The position numbers and the translations under genes are program-made. DNA of 64,000 nucleotides, taken from Streptomyces sp. NBC_00654 (lineage in GTDB: Bacteria; Actinomycetota; Actinomycetes; Streptomycetales; Streptomycetaceae). Numbering within the stretch: position 1 is the stretch's first letter; each line of letters begins with the position of its first letter. Where the stretch lies: contig NZ_JAPEOB010000003.1 in NCBI RefSeq assembly GCF_026341775.1, forward strand, positions 496,001 through 560,000, in the 5' to 3' direction. A model generated the notes under the pieces. The model saw only the letters and a list, made by a program, of their open reading frames with translations. It searched no databases and had not been told where the DNA came from. Shown in pieces: positions 57,090-64,000 of this stretch.

Positions 57090-57210
57090 TGACCTGTCCC
57101 TGCCCCTTCCGGACCGGGACGGCATCCACGTCATCCGTGACGCGTACCGCCCGTCGCCTTCACTCGATTCGTTCCGTACGCCGTTCCCGTGTTCACCGAA
57201 GGGCACAGCC

Positions 57211-57633
57211 ATGTCCGAGTACCGCCGGTCGCCGCAGCAGGTGTACGCCCCCGCTCATGCGCCGGGCGAGCATCCGGCCCGCCGCGGACTCGGTACGACG
57301 GCCTTCGTCCTCGGTCTCACCGGCAGCGTCCTGGGGCTGATCCGGCCGCTCTTCTGGCTCGCGGGGGGCCTGGGCCTGCTGGCCCTCCTCCTCGGCCTGG
57401 CGGGCCGGCGCCGCATCGGACGCGGTACGGGTGCCGACAACGGCATGACCAGCTTCGGTGCCCTGCTGGGCGTGGTCGCGCTGACCCTGGCGCTCGTCGG
57501 GGCGGTGCTCGCGGTCAAGGCCGTGGGCGGCACCACCGTTCCCGGCCCGACCGACTGGCCGTCGACGGCCGCTTCCACCGGAAGCCCGCACGACGCGCCC
57601 CACCGCGTACAGCAGTTGGCCCGCACACCCTGA
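57211..57633 (+). CDS. DUF4190-like small membrane protein
   Basis: 140 residues from ATG 57211 (AAGGG upstream). A Pro/Tyr/Ala N-terminus is followed by two hydrophobic pairs (GTTAFVLGLTGSVLGL, LFWLAGGLGLLALLLGLAG, then FGALLGVVALTLALVGAVLAV) typical of DUF4190 proteins, and a short Ser/Thr/Pro tail. Function unknown. A clear regulated promoter lies 120 bp upstream. Confidence 0.8.
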   Translation: MSEYRRSPQQVYAPAHAPGEHPARRGLGTTAFVLGLTGSVLGLIRPLFWLAGGLGLLALLLGLAGRRRIGRGTGADNGMTSFGALLGVVALTLALVGAVLAVKAVGGTTVPGPTDWPSTAASTGSPHDAPHRVQQLARTP

Positions 57634-57803
57634 ATCCGGCGCAGGCCCGCTCCTGACGACCGCCGACCCGCTCCTCACGACCGCCGGTCCCCGAACAGCC
57701 ATGCCCTGCTCGGCCCGGCTCTCCGCCGGCACCTGAACAGTGCCCGTTCCGGCGCTCAGTTCCCGCTGCCCGCTCGCTCACTTCACTCCCGGAGTCATCA
57801 CCC

Positions 57804-58547
57804 ATGCGTCTGCTCGCCCGCACTGCCGTCAACACGCTCTGCGCCCTGTCCGTACTCGGCCTCGCCGCCTGCGGCACCGGCTCGGCCGATCCGAAGGACA
57901 CGGGCCCGTTCGCGGACATGTCGGGCCCGGAGGTCACCAACAAGGCGCTGTCGACCACGAAGAAGGCGAAGTCCCTGCGGGTCGCCATCGACGTCCGGTC
58001 GGCCGACAGCCCGGTCAAGGCCGATTTCTCCGCGAGCAGCACCGGCGACTGCACCGGGACCATGTCCATCGGAGCGGCGGGCACGATGGAGATCATCAAG
58101 ACCGGTGACACCGTGTACACGAAGTTCGACGAGGCGATGCTGCGCGAACAGTCGAAGGGCGAGCCGAAGGCCGATGTCGATGCCGCGGTGAAGCTGCTCG
58201 CGGGCCGCTGGATGCAGTCGAAGGCGACGGATCCGGACACCAAGGACAGCATCGAGTTCTGCGACCTCGACGGGCTCCTGAAGGAATTCGAGGCGAACGA
58301 CACCGCCGCCCGCAAGGCCGGGGAGACCGAGGTCAAGGGCAAGCCCGCCCTGCGGCTCACCGAGAAGGACGGCAAGGAGACCTACACGGTCCTGGTGGCC
58401 GCCGAGGGCGCGCCGTATCTGCTCCGCGTCACGTCCGAGGGCGGCGAGGAGCCGACGACCATGGACCTCTCCGAGTTCGACGAGCCGGTGGTGGCGAAGA
58501 AGCCCGCCGCCAAGGACATCGTCGACCTGGAGCAGCCGGCGGGCTGA
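57804..58547 (+). CDS. LppX/LprAFG-like lipoprotein
   Basis: 247 residues. The signal peptide ends in the lipobox LGLAAC. The mature protein (VTNKALSTTKKAKSLRVAIDV, then GEDE-rich beta strands with VKGKPALRLTEKDGKETYTVLVA) resembles lipid-binding lipoproteins of the LppX/LprG family, though the match is weak. ATG with GGAGTC upstream. It is separated from the previous gene by 170 bp holding two 21-bp repeats (57647-57688). Confidence 0.78.
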   Translation: MRLLARTAVNTLCALSVLGLAACGTGSADPKDTGPFADMSGPEVTNKALSTTKKAKSLRVAIDVRSADSPVKADFSASSTGDCTGTMSIGAAGTMEIIKTGDTVYTKFDEAMLREQSKGEPKADVDAAVKLLAGRWMQSKATDPDTKDSIEFCDLDGLLKEFEANDTAARKAGETEVKGKPALRLTEKDGKETYTVLVAAEGAPYLLRVTSEGGEEPTTMDLSEFDEPVVAKKPAAKDIVDLEQPAG

Positions 58548-58605
58548 CGGCCCGCACCCGGGAGGCGCCCGTACCCGGAGGGCTCCGACAGCGCCCGTAC
58601 ACGGG

Positions 58606-58648
58606 AAGGGCTTCGGCAGCGGGGGAACTCACCGCTGCCGAAGCCCTT
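58606..58648. terminator. Bidirectional terminator
   Basis: AAGGGCTTCGGCAGCGG pairs perfectly with CCGCTGCCGAAGCCCTT (17 bp, 9-nt loop) between the convergent lipoprotein and acetyltransferase genes. Confidence 0.85.
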
Positions 58649-58671
58649 TCCTCACGCTTTGTGCCGCTTCC

Positions 58672-59418
58672 TCACACCTTGTGCCGCACCCACACGTTGG
58701 GCTCGACATAGACCGCGTACCCGTGCGCGACCGCACAGTGCACCGGCAGGAGAGCCCCCGGCACCTCCACCGGACCGTCCGTGTCGAACGGCAGCCCGGT
58801 CCACTCCCGCCACTGCGCGAGCGAACCGCTCACCGTCATCGACACCGGCGCCACCGCCTCGATGACACCGCCCGCCCGCACATGGACCCGCAGCCACGGG
58901 TCGTACGGCAGCCCGTCCTCCTCCCGGGTCCGGTGCGCGTAGTCCTCCATCGGGACCGAAGCGGACAGGTGCTTGGCGCTCGGCCGGACCGGGGCGACGA
59001 CCTCCCCGAAGCCGAGCCGCCGGGCGTTGTCCCGCAGCGCCGCCACCATCCGGCCCGAGATCCCCTGCCCCTGGTGTCCCGTGGCCACGGTGATCTCGAT
59101 GGCACTCACGGTGTCGGGCACGCGCCCGCGCCGCAGATCGGAGAACGCCCACAGCAGCACCTGGTCCCAGCCGCCGGTGGGCAGCTCACCGCGCCCGGGG
59201 CCGCCCAGTTCGAAGGGAACGCTGTACGCACGGGCGACCACGGCACCGTCGGGGCCGGTGGCCACGAGCACGTACTCCGGGAACTCGACCGCGATGCGCG
59301 GGAAGTTCGCCCAGCCGACCAGGTCCTCCAGGACGAACTCGGGCCAGGTGTCCGGCATCGCGTTCATGGGGCCGGCGAGCTCGGGGCGCGCGGCGAGGGT
59401 GGTGATGATCAACTCCAT
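58672..59418 (-). CDS. GNAT-like N-acetyltransferase
   Basis: 248 residues from the ATG at 59418 (MELIITTLAARPEL). The acetyl-CoA-binding stretch is VATGHQGQGISGRMVAALRDNA, with a preceding beta strand VSAIEITV; the C-terminal half is atypical and carries WLRVHVRAGG and PVHCAVAHGYAVYVEPNVWVRH. Substrate unknown. Alone between a terminator and the nuclease gene. Confidence 0.8.
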   Translation of the reverse strand: MELIITTLAARPELAGPMNAMPDTWPEFVLEDLVGWANFPRIAVEFPEYVLVATGPDGAVVARAYSVPFELGGPGRGELPTGGWDQVLLWAFSDLRRGRVPDTVSAIEITVATGHQGQGISGRMVAALRDNARRLGFGEVVAPVRPSAKHLSASVPMEDYAHRTREEDGLPYDPWLRVHVRAGGVIEAVAPVSMTVSGSLAQWREWTGLPFDTDGPVEVPGALLPVHCAVAHGYAVYVEPNVWVRHKV

Positions 59419-59479
59419 ATGGCCGAATCTAACCGGCACACCTCGGCCATGACCAGCTATTTTCGGCCCGAGCCCGGAT

Positions 59480-60259
59480 TCAGCCGCCGCACTGCGCGAG
59501 CATGGCCCGCTTGTCGGCGGTGGTGACCGGCAGTTCGTACTTCAGCGAGACCTGCGCGAACCGCACCGCGTACGAGCAGCGGACCGGCTTGTACGGCGGC
59601 AGCCACGACGCGGGGCCGGAGTCGCGCTTGGCGTTGTTGGCGGGGCCGTCCACCGGGATGAGGTTGAGCGGATCGTTGGCGATCCGCTGTCGCTTGGCGT
59701 CGTTCCAGCGGGCGGCGCCCATCTGCCAGTCGTAGGACAGCGGCATCACATGGTCGATCTGCACCTTGGTGGCCTGCTGCTTGCGCCAGGCGATGGTCGC
59801 CCCCGTGTACGGGTCCTTGAGCGTCATGGAGATGACCACGCAGTCGGAGCCGGAGCGGTGCTCCACGTCCTTGCCGTCGCGCGCGAGGAGGTCGTTGCGG
59901 GTGTCGCAGCCGTTGCGGGAGAGCGGTATGCCGTCGACGGAGTCCTTCCACGCGTAGCCGAACCTGTCGCGCTCGTAACCGGTCTTCGGCCCGCGCCCCT
60001 TGGTGGCCACCTGCTCGATGATCTTCCGCCCGGCCGCCCGGTCCGCGTCGGAGGTGAGGGGCGCCAGACCCGGCTTCGTACCGTCGGGGTTGTCCAGCGG
60101 GCTGGCCCCGAAGCCCTCGGCCGACCGCCCGCCCCCACCCGAACCGCCGCCCGAACCGCCCTCGGCCGCGAGGTCGTCGGGGTCGCACCCCGCCAGGGAC
60201 AGCACGGCCACCGCGCTCAGTACGGGCAACACCACTCGGTACGTACGGGGAGATATCAC
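59480..60259 (-). CDS. Secreted HNH nuclease-like lipoprotein (DUF1524)
   Basis: 259 residues from GTG 60259. Lipobox LSLAGC, a Gly/Ser-rich linker, then the DUF1524/HNH fold with IDHVMPLSYDWQMGA, NDPLNLIPVDGPANNAKRD and SYAVRFAQVSLKYELPV. Cys residues (CDTRND, DCVV, RCSY, AQCGG) could form disulfides outside the cell. Predicted to degrade extracellular nucleic acid for nutrition or competition. The ribosome site is weak. Confidence 0.88.
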   Translation of the reverse strand: MISPRTYRVVLPVLSAVAVLSLAGCDPDDLAAEGGSGGGSGGGGRSAEGFGASPLDNPDGTKPGLAPLTSDADRAAGRKIIEQVATKGRGPKTGYERDRFGYAWKDSVDGIPLSRNGCDTRNDLLARDGKDVEHRSGSDCVVISMTLKDPYTGATIAWRKQQATKVQIDHVMPLSYDWQMGAARWNDAKRQRIANDPLNLIPVDGPANNAKRDSGPASWLPPYKPVRCSYAVRFAQVSLKYELPVTTADKRAMLAQCGG

Positions 60260-60435
60260 GCGTAGCCATCCTGACGGGGAGAAAGCCGAACCCGGGAATC
60301 CTATGGACCTCTTCCCCGCCGACGCGCACTCTTGACGACGGTTCGGTCAGGATGCGTCCCGAATCACATCTCCCCGCTCACACCGTGCCGATGCCCAGCG
60401 TGTTCCCGCCCGGGAGCATGCCGCTGACCCGCTCG

Positions 60436-60650
60436 CCGCGAAGGCCCCGCGCGGACGAGGCCCTGAGCGAAGGCGTCACCGGACTCCCCGCGTCGGGCAG
60501 GGGCGACGCCCCCGGCCGGCGGGCGTGGCCGCCTGGTCCCTGGCCCACGGCTTCGCGACACTGCTGCTCAACGGCAACCTGACCGACGCGACGGGCGAAC
60601 GGCACCCGGAGAAGGTCTTCCGCACCCTCACGGAGCTGCTGTTCACCCCC
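60436..60650 (+). pseudogene. Remnant of a TetR-type regulator C-terminal domain
   Basis: The frame from 60525 gives VAAWSLAHGFATLLLNGNL...FRTLTELLF, the conserved end of TetR regulators of the WHG group. Upstream a different frame gives DEALSEGVTGLPASGRGDAP, matching the preceding helix; the N-terminal helix-turn-helix is missing and no start or ribosome site fits. The 495-bp gap (60260-60754) otherwise shows nothing coding. Looks like gene decay. Confidence 0.55.
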
Positions 60651-60754
60651 GGCCCCACCGGACCGCACGGCCGGTCAACGGCCCCGCCGGGCCCGCGCGG
60701 ACGGTCACCGGGCCGCCCGGCACACATCTTCGGGCGCGGGCCCGCGCCCGGCGG

Positions 60755-61297
60755 TCACCCGATCCTGATCTCGTACCGCAGTCTTCGGCCGCGCGGCGGC
60801 ATGACCATCACGTCGGCCTGAATCGGCCTGCCGTCGCTGTTCAGGGTGAGCCGCGTCAGCTGCAGCACGGGTTCACCCGCCGCCAGCGCCAGGGCTTCGC
60901 GCTCGCCCTCCGCCGGCATCCGGGCGGCCACGTCCTCCTGGGCGCGGACACCGACATGCCCGAGTTCGGCAAGCAGGCGGATGGCGCCGCCCGGAATCTT
61001 GCTCTTTCCGGCCAGTCCCGTGCCACGTCCGATCTCCACGGGGTAGTACGTATCGGTCAACTCGCACGGCTCGTCGTCGAGATACATGATGCGCCGACGC
61101 GCGACGACCGGATCGCCGTGCGCCAGCCCGAGGAGATCCGCCACCTGCTCCGGTGCGACCACCTCCCCCGCCTGCACGATCCGCTGACTGCCGCGACGCC
61201 CTTCGGCCGCCGCCTCCCTTCCCCAGGCAGCACCCTGCCCCGGGGCGGACGGAGCCAGATAGCGCGCGGAGGTGCTGATCCCCTCGCCGTCACCCAT
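60755..61297 (-). CDS. UTRA-domain protein without the GntR DNA-binding domain
   Basis: 180 residues. The UTRA ligand-binding fold covers almost the whole protein (QRIVQAGEVVAPEQVADLLGL, VVARRRIMYLDDEPCELTDTYYPVEIGRG, LAELGHVGVRAQEDVAARMP, LQLTRLTLNSDGRPIQADVMVMP). UTRA normally follows a winged helix in GntR regulators; here the N-terminus is only about 45 residues and lacks it. The ATG at 61297 has AAGGGGA upstream. It may act as a ligand-binding partner of another regulator. Directly downstream of mfd across the heptamer array. Confidence 0.85.
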   Translation of the reverse strand: MGDGEGISTSARYLAPSAPGQGAAWGREAAAEGRRGSQRIVQAGEVVAPEQVADLLGLAHGDPVVARRRIMYLDDEPCELTDTYYPVEIGRGTGLAGKSKIPGGAIRLLAELGHVGVRAQEDVAARMPAEGEREALALAAGEPVLQLTRLTLNSDGRPIQADVMVMPPRGRRLRYEIRIG

Positions 61298-61313
61298 GGC
61301 CGTTCCCCTTCGC

Positions 61314-61383
61314 CCTATGACCTACGCCCTACGCCCTACGCCCTACGCCCTACGACCTACGACCTACGACCTACGACCTACGA
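61314..61383. repeat. Heptanucleotide tandem array, 10 copies
   Basis: Ten consecutive 7-bp units: one CCTATGA, four CCTACGC, five CCTACGA (plus strand). The last unit overlaps the mfd stop codon. On the minus strand each unit gives GTAGG, and because 7 is not a multiple of 3, TAG appears in all three frames over three units. Confidence 0.95.
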
Positions 61384-64000
61384 CCCCAGGATCGTCGTCA
61401 GGAACTCCCCGGTCCACGCCAGCAGTTCGCGGCCCACCACCGGCTTGCCGCCGATCCTGCCCGTCGTGGGGCGCGGGACCAGGATCTGGTGGGCGGCCGG
61501 CTTGATGACCGTCTTCGGGTGGAGCCGCTTCAGGCGCAGCTCCTGGGACTCGCGCAGTTCCACCGGGGCGAAGCGGATGTTCGAGCCCTGGAGGACGATC
61601 TCGCCGACGCCGCAGGCGCGGGCCAGCATGCGCAGGCCCGCCACCAGGAGAAGGTTCTCGACCGGTTCGGGGAGCTTGCCGTAGCGGTCGGTGAGTTCCT
61701 CGCGGACCGCCCTGATGTCGTCCTCCGTGTTGGCGGAGGCGATGGCGCGGTAGGCCTGGAGGCGCAGCCGCTCGCCGGGGGCGTAGTCGTGCGGGACATG
61801 GGCGTCGACGGGGAGCTCGATCTTGACCTCCAGCGGCGGTTCCTCCTGCTCGCCGCCCTCCATCTGCGCCCGGTAGTCGGCGACGGCCTCGCCGACCATG
61901 CGGACGTACAGGTCGAAGCCGACGCCCGCGATGTGGCCGGACTGTTCGCCGCCGAGCAGATTGCCCGCGCCGCGGATTTCGAGGTCCTTCATCGCCACGT
62001 ACATGCCCGCGCCCATCTCCGTGTGCTGGGCGATCGTGGCGAGGCGCTCGTGGGCTGTCTCGGTGAGGGGCTTCTCCGGGGGGTACAGGAAGTAGGCGTA
62101 CCCGCGGTCGCGGCCCCGGCCCACCCGGCCGCGCAGCTGGTGGAGCTGGGAGAGGCCGAAGTTGTCGCCGCGCTCCACGATCAGGGTGTTGGCGTTGGAG
62201 ATGTCGATGCCGGACTCGACGATCGTCGTCGAGACCAGGACGTCGAACTTGTTCTCCCAGAAGTCCACCACCACCTGTTCCAGGGCCTGTTCGGACATCT
62301 GGCCGTGCGCTGTGGCGATCCGCGCCTCGGGGACGATCTCGCGCAGCCGGGCGGCCGCCCGGTCGATGGACTCGACCCGGTTGTGGATGTAGAAGACCTG
62401 TCCCTCGCGCAGGAGTTCACGCCGGACGGCCGCGCCGATCTGCTTCTCCTCGTACGGGCCGACGAAGGTGAGGACCGGGTGGCGCTCCTCGGGCGGGGTG
62501 GTGATCGTGGACATCTCGCGGATGCCGGTCACGGCCATTTCGAGCGTACGGGGGATGGGGGTCGCGGACATCGTCAGGACGTCGACGTTGGCGCGGAGCT
62601 TCTTCAGCTGCTCCTTGTGCTCGACACCGAAGCGCTGCTCCTCGTCCACGATGACCAGGCCGAGGTCCTTGAACTTCGTGTCGGCGGAGAACAGCCGGTG
62701 GGTGCCGATGACCAGGTCGACGGCCCCGTCCTTCAGGCCCTCCAGGGTCGCCTTGGACTCCGTCTCCGACTGGAACCGGCTCAACGCCCGTACGCTGACC
62801 GGGAATTGGGAGTACCGCTCGGTGAAGGTGCCGTAGTGCTGCTGGACGAGCAGCGTGGTGGGGACGAGGACGGCCACCTGCTTGCCGTCCTGGACCGCCT
62901 TGAAGGCCGCGCGGACCGCGATCTCCGTCTTGCCGTAGCCGACGTCGCCGCAGATCAGCCGGTCCATCGGGACCGTCTTCTCCATGTCCTCCTTGACCTC
63001 GGCGATGGTGGACAGCTGGTCGGGCGTCTCCGCGTACGGGAAGGCGTCCTCCAGCTCGCGCTGCCAGGGGGTGTCCGTGCCGAAGGCGTGGCCGGGGGCC
63101 GCCATCCGGGCCGAGTACAGCTTGATCAGGTCGGCGGCGATCTCCTTCACCGCCTTCTTGGCGCGCTGCTTGGTCTTGGTCCAGTCGGCGCCGCCGAGCC
63201 GGTGCAGGGTGGGCGCCTCGCCGCCGACGTACTTGGTGACCTGCTCCAGCTGGTCGGTCGGGATGTAGAGGCGGTCGCCCGGCTGTCCGCGCTTGGCGGG
63301 GGCGTATTCGACCAGGAGGTATTCACGGGTGGCGCCCTGGACCGTGCGCTGCACCATCTCGACGTAGCGTCCGACACCGTGCTGCTCGTGGACGATGTAG
63401 TCGCCCGGCTCCAGCGTCAGCGGGTCGATGGTCTTCCTGCGGCGGGCCGGCATCCGGCCGAGGTCCTTGGTGGCCGTGCGCTGGCCGGTGAGGTCCGTCT
63501 CGGTCAGCACGGCGAGCTTGAGCCCCGGGTCCACGAAGCCGTGGTCGACGGCTCCGCAGGAGACATGGACGACCGAGGGGGAGATCTCGGCCAGGTCCGG
63601 GTCCAGCCGGGCCGCGATGCCCTCGCCGCCGAGCACTTCGACGGTACGGCTGGCGAGGCCCTGGCCCTCGGTGACGTACACCGTGCGCCAGCCGTCGGCC
63701 AGCCAGCCCTTGGTGTCGGCCAGCGCACGCGCGGTGTCGCCGCGGTACGACTCCGGGGCGTGCATCCCGAGCTTGAGGGTGTCCTCGTCCAGTTCGTCGT
63801 CGGCGGCGAACGGGGAGACGGACCACCACATCATCGACAGTTCGCGGGCCCGGTCCCGGACGTCCGCGACGCCCCGGAGCGAGGCCGCGCCCACGTCGAT
63901 CGGCGCCTCGCCGCCGCCCGCGGAGGCCGCCCAGGACGCCTGGAGGAACTCCTGGCTGGTGGCGACCAGGTCGGCGGCCCGGGTACGGACCCGCTCCGGG
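61378..64000 (-). CDS. mfd: Transcription-repair coupling factor, N-terminus outside the window
   Basis: At least 874 residues of the C-terminal part are present; the frame stays open to the right edge, so about 300 N-terminal residues are missing. Visible: the RNA-polymerase-interacting domain (GDYIVHEQHGVGRYVEMVQR), superfamily II helicase motifs (GDVGYGKTEIAVRAAFKAV, DEEQRFGVEHKE, SATPIPRTLEMA, VESGIDISNANTLIVERGDNFG, QLRGRVGRGRDRGYAYF) and the C-terminal TRCF domain. It removes RNA polymerase stalled at lesions and recruits UvrA. The stop lies in the heptamer array. Confidence 0.97.
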   Translation of the reverse strand, partial: PERVRTRAADLVATSQEFLQASWAASAGGGEAPIDVGAASLRGVADVRDRARELSMMWWSVSPFAADDELDEDTLKLGMHAPESYRGDTARALADTKGWLADGWRTVYVTEGQGLASRTVEVLGGEGIAARLDPDLAEISPSVVHVSCGAVDHGFVDPGLKLAVLTETDLTGQRTATKDLGRMPARRRKTIDPLTLEPGDYIVHEQHGVGRYVEMVQRTVQGATREYLLVEYAPAKRGQPGDRLYIPTDQLEQVTKYVGGEAPTLHRLGGADWTKTKQRAKKAVKEIAADLIKLYSARMAAPGHAFGTDTPWQRELEDAFPYAETPDQLSTIAEVKEDMEKTVPMDRLICGDVGYGKTEIAVRAAFKAVQDGKQVAVLVPTTLLVQQHYGTFTERYSQFPVSVRALSRFQSETESKATLEGLKDGAVDLVIGTHRLFSADTKFKDLGLVIVDEEQRFGVEHKEQLKKLRANVDVLTMSATPIPRTLEMAVTGIREMSTITTPPEERHPVLTFVGPYEEKQIGAAVRRELLREGQVFYIHNRVESIDRAAARLREIVPEARIATAHGQMSEQALEQVVVDFWENKFDVLVSTTIVESGIDISNANTLIVERGDNFGLSQLHQLRGRVGRGRDRGYAYFLYPPEKPLTETAHERLATIAQHTEMGAGMYVAMKDLEIRGAGNLLGGEQSGHIAGVGFDLYVRMVGEAVADYRAQMEGGEQEEPPLEVKIELPVDAHVPHDYAPGERLRLQAYRAIASANTEDDIRAVREELTDRYGKLPEPVENLLLVAGLRMLARACGVGEIVLQGSNIRFAPVELRESQELRLKRLHPKTVIKPAAHQILVPRPTTGRIGGKPVVGRELLAWTGEFLTTILGS

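Overview
The window reads as chromosomal core sequence of a Streptomyces. GC content is very high and third codon positions are almost all G or C. GTG starts and 4-base GTGA stop/start overlaps are common. The order sigI, hut genes, cystathionine beta-synthase, thiolase, bldA, NDH-2, ppx, DUF501, divIC-like, enolase, rpfA/rpfC, CYP107-like P450, mazG, mfd matches what I remember of the S. coelicolor chromosome around SCO3064-SCO3109. No transposase, integrase, phage gene, CRISPR array or replication origin was seen.

Left part (1-15 kb): a POT-family peptide transporter; a four-gene leftward operon of secreted or membrane surface proteins, two ending in sortase signals (LPKTG and LADTG); the sigma-I module (anti-sigma kinase, STAS antagonist, sigma factor); and a histidine-utilisation operon hutU / M20 amidohydrolase / hutF / hutI, divergent from an APC permease. 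An inverted repeat and a good -35/-10 pair precede hutU.

Middle (16-29 kb): a small operon of roadblock/LC7-like proteins with a winged-helix-like protein, two of whose genes carry a TTA codon; an RpiR-type regulator; cystathionine beta-synthase; an SGNH hydrolase; a thiolase whose 3' end lies in a perfect 100-bp tandem duplication; a Bax-inhibitor-like membrane protein; and the leucyl tRNA with anticodon UAA, i.e. bldA, the tRNA that reads TTA. A third TTA gene is the glycosyltransferase at 48.5-49.5 kb.

Right part (29-64 kb): a MacB/FtsX-type ABC exporter; a cyclopropane synthase-like methyltransferase; NDH-2 preceded by two Rex-like operators; Ppx/GppA, DUF501, a DivIC-like protein and enolase; rpfA behind a ydaO-type (c-di-AMP) riboswitch, then rpfC; a P450 coupled to a STAND-like ATPase with Sel1/TPR repeats; MazG; a SurA-like lipoprotein; a three-component glycosylation set (GtrA, GT2, YfhO) in which yfhO is frameshifted; a Ser/Thr kinase with a membrane partner; a fused DNA methylase/specificity protein with HPPF instead of NPPF/Y; two small secreted or membrane proteins; a GNAT-like protein; a secreted HNH nuclease; a decayed tetR remnant; a UTRA-only protein; a heptanucleotide array; and mfd, which runs off the right edge.

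The main linking theme is developmental control: bldA together with three TTA genes, c-di-AMP control of a resuscitation-promoting factor, probable redox (Rex) control of NDH-2, and a stress sigma factor with its partner-switch proteins.
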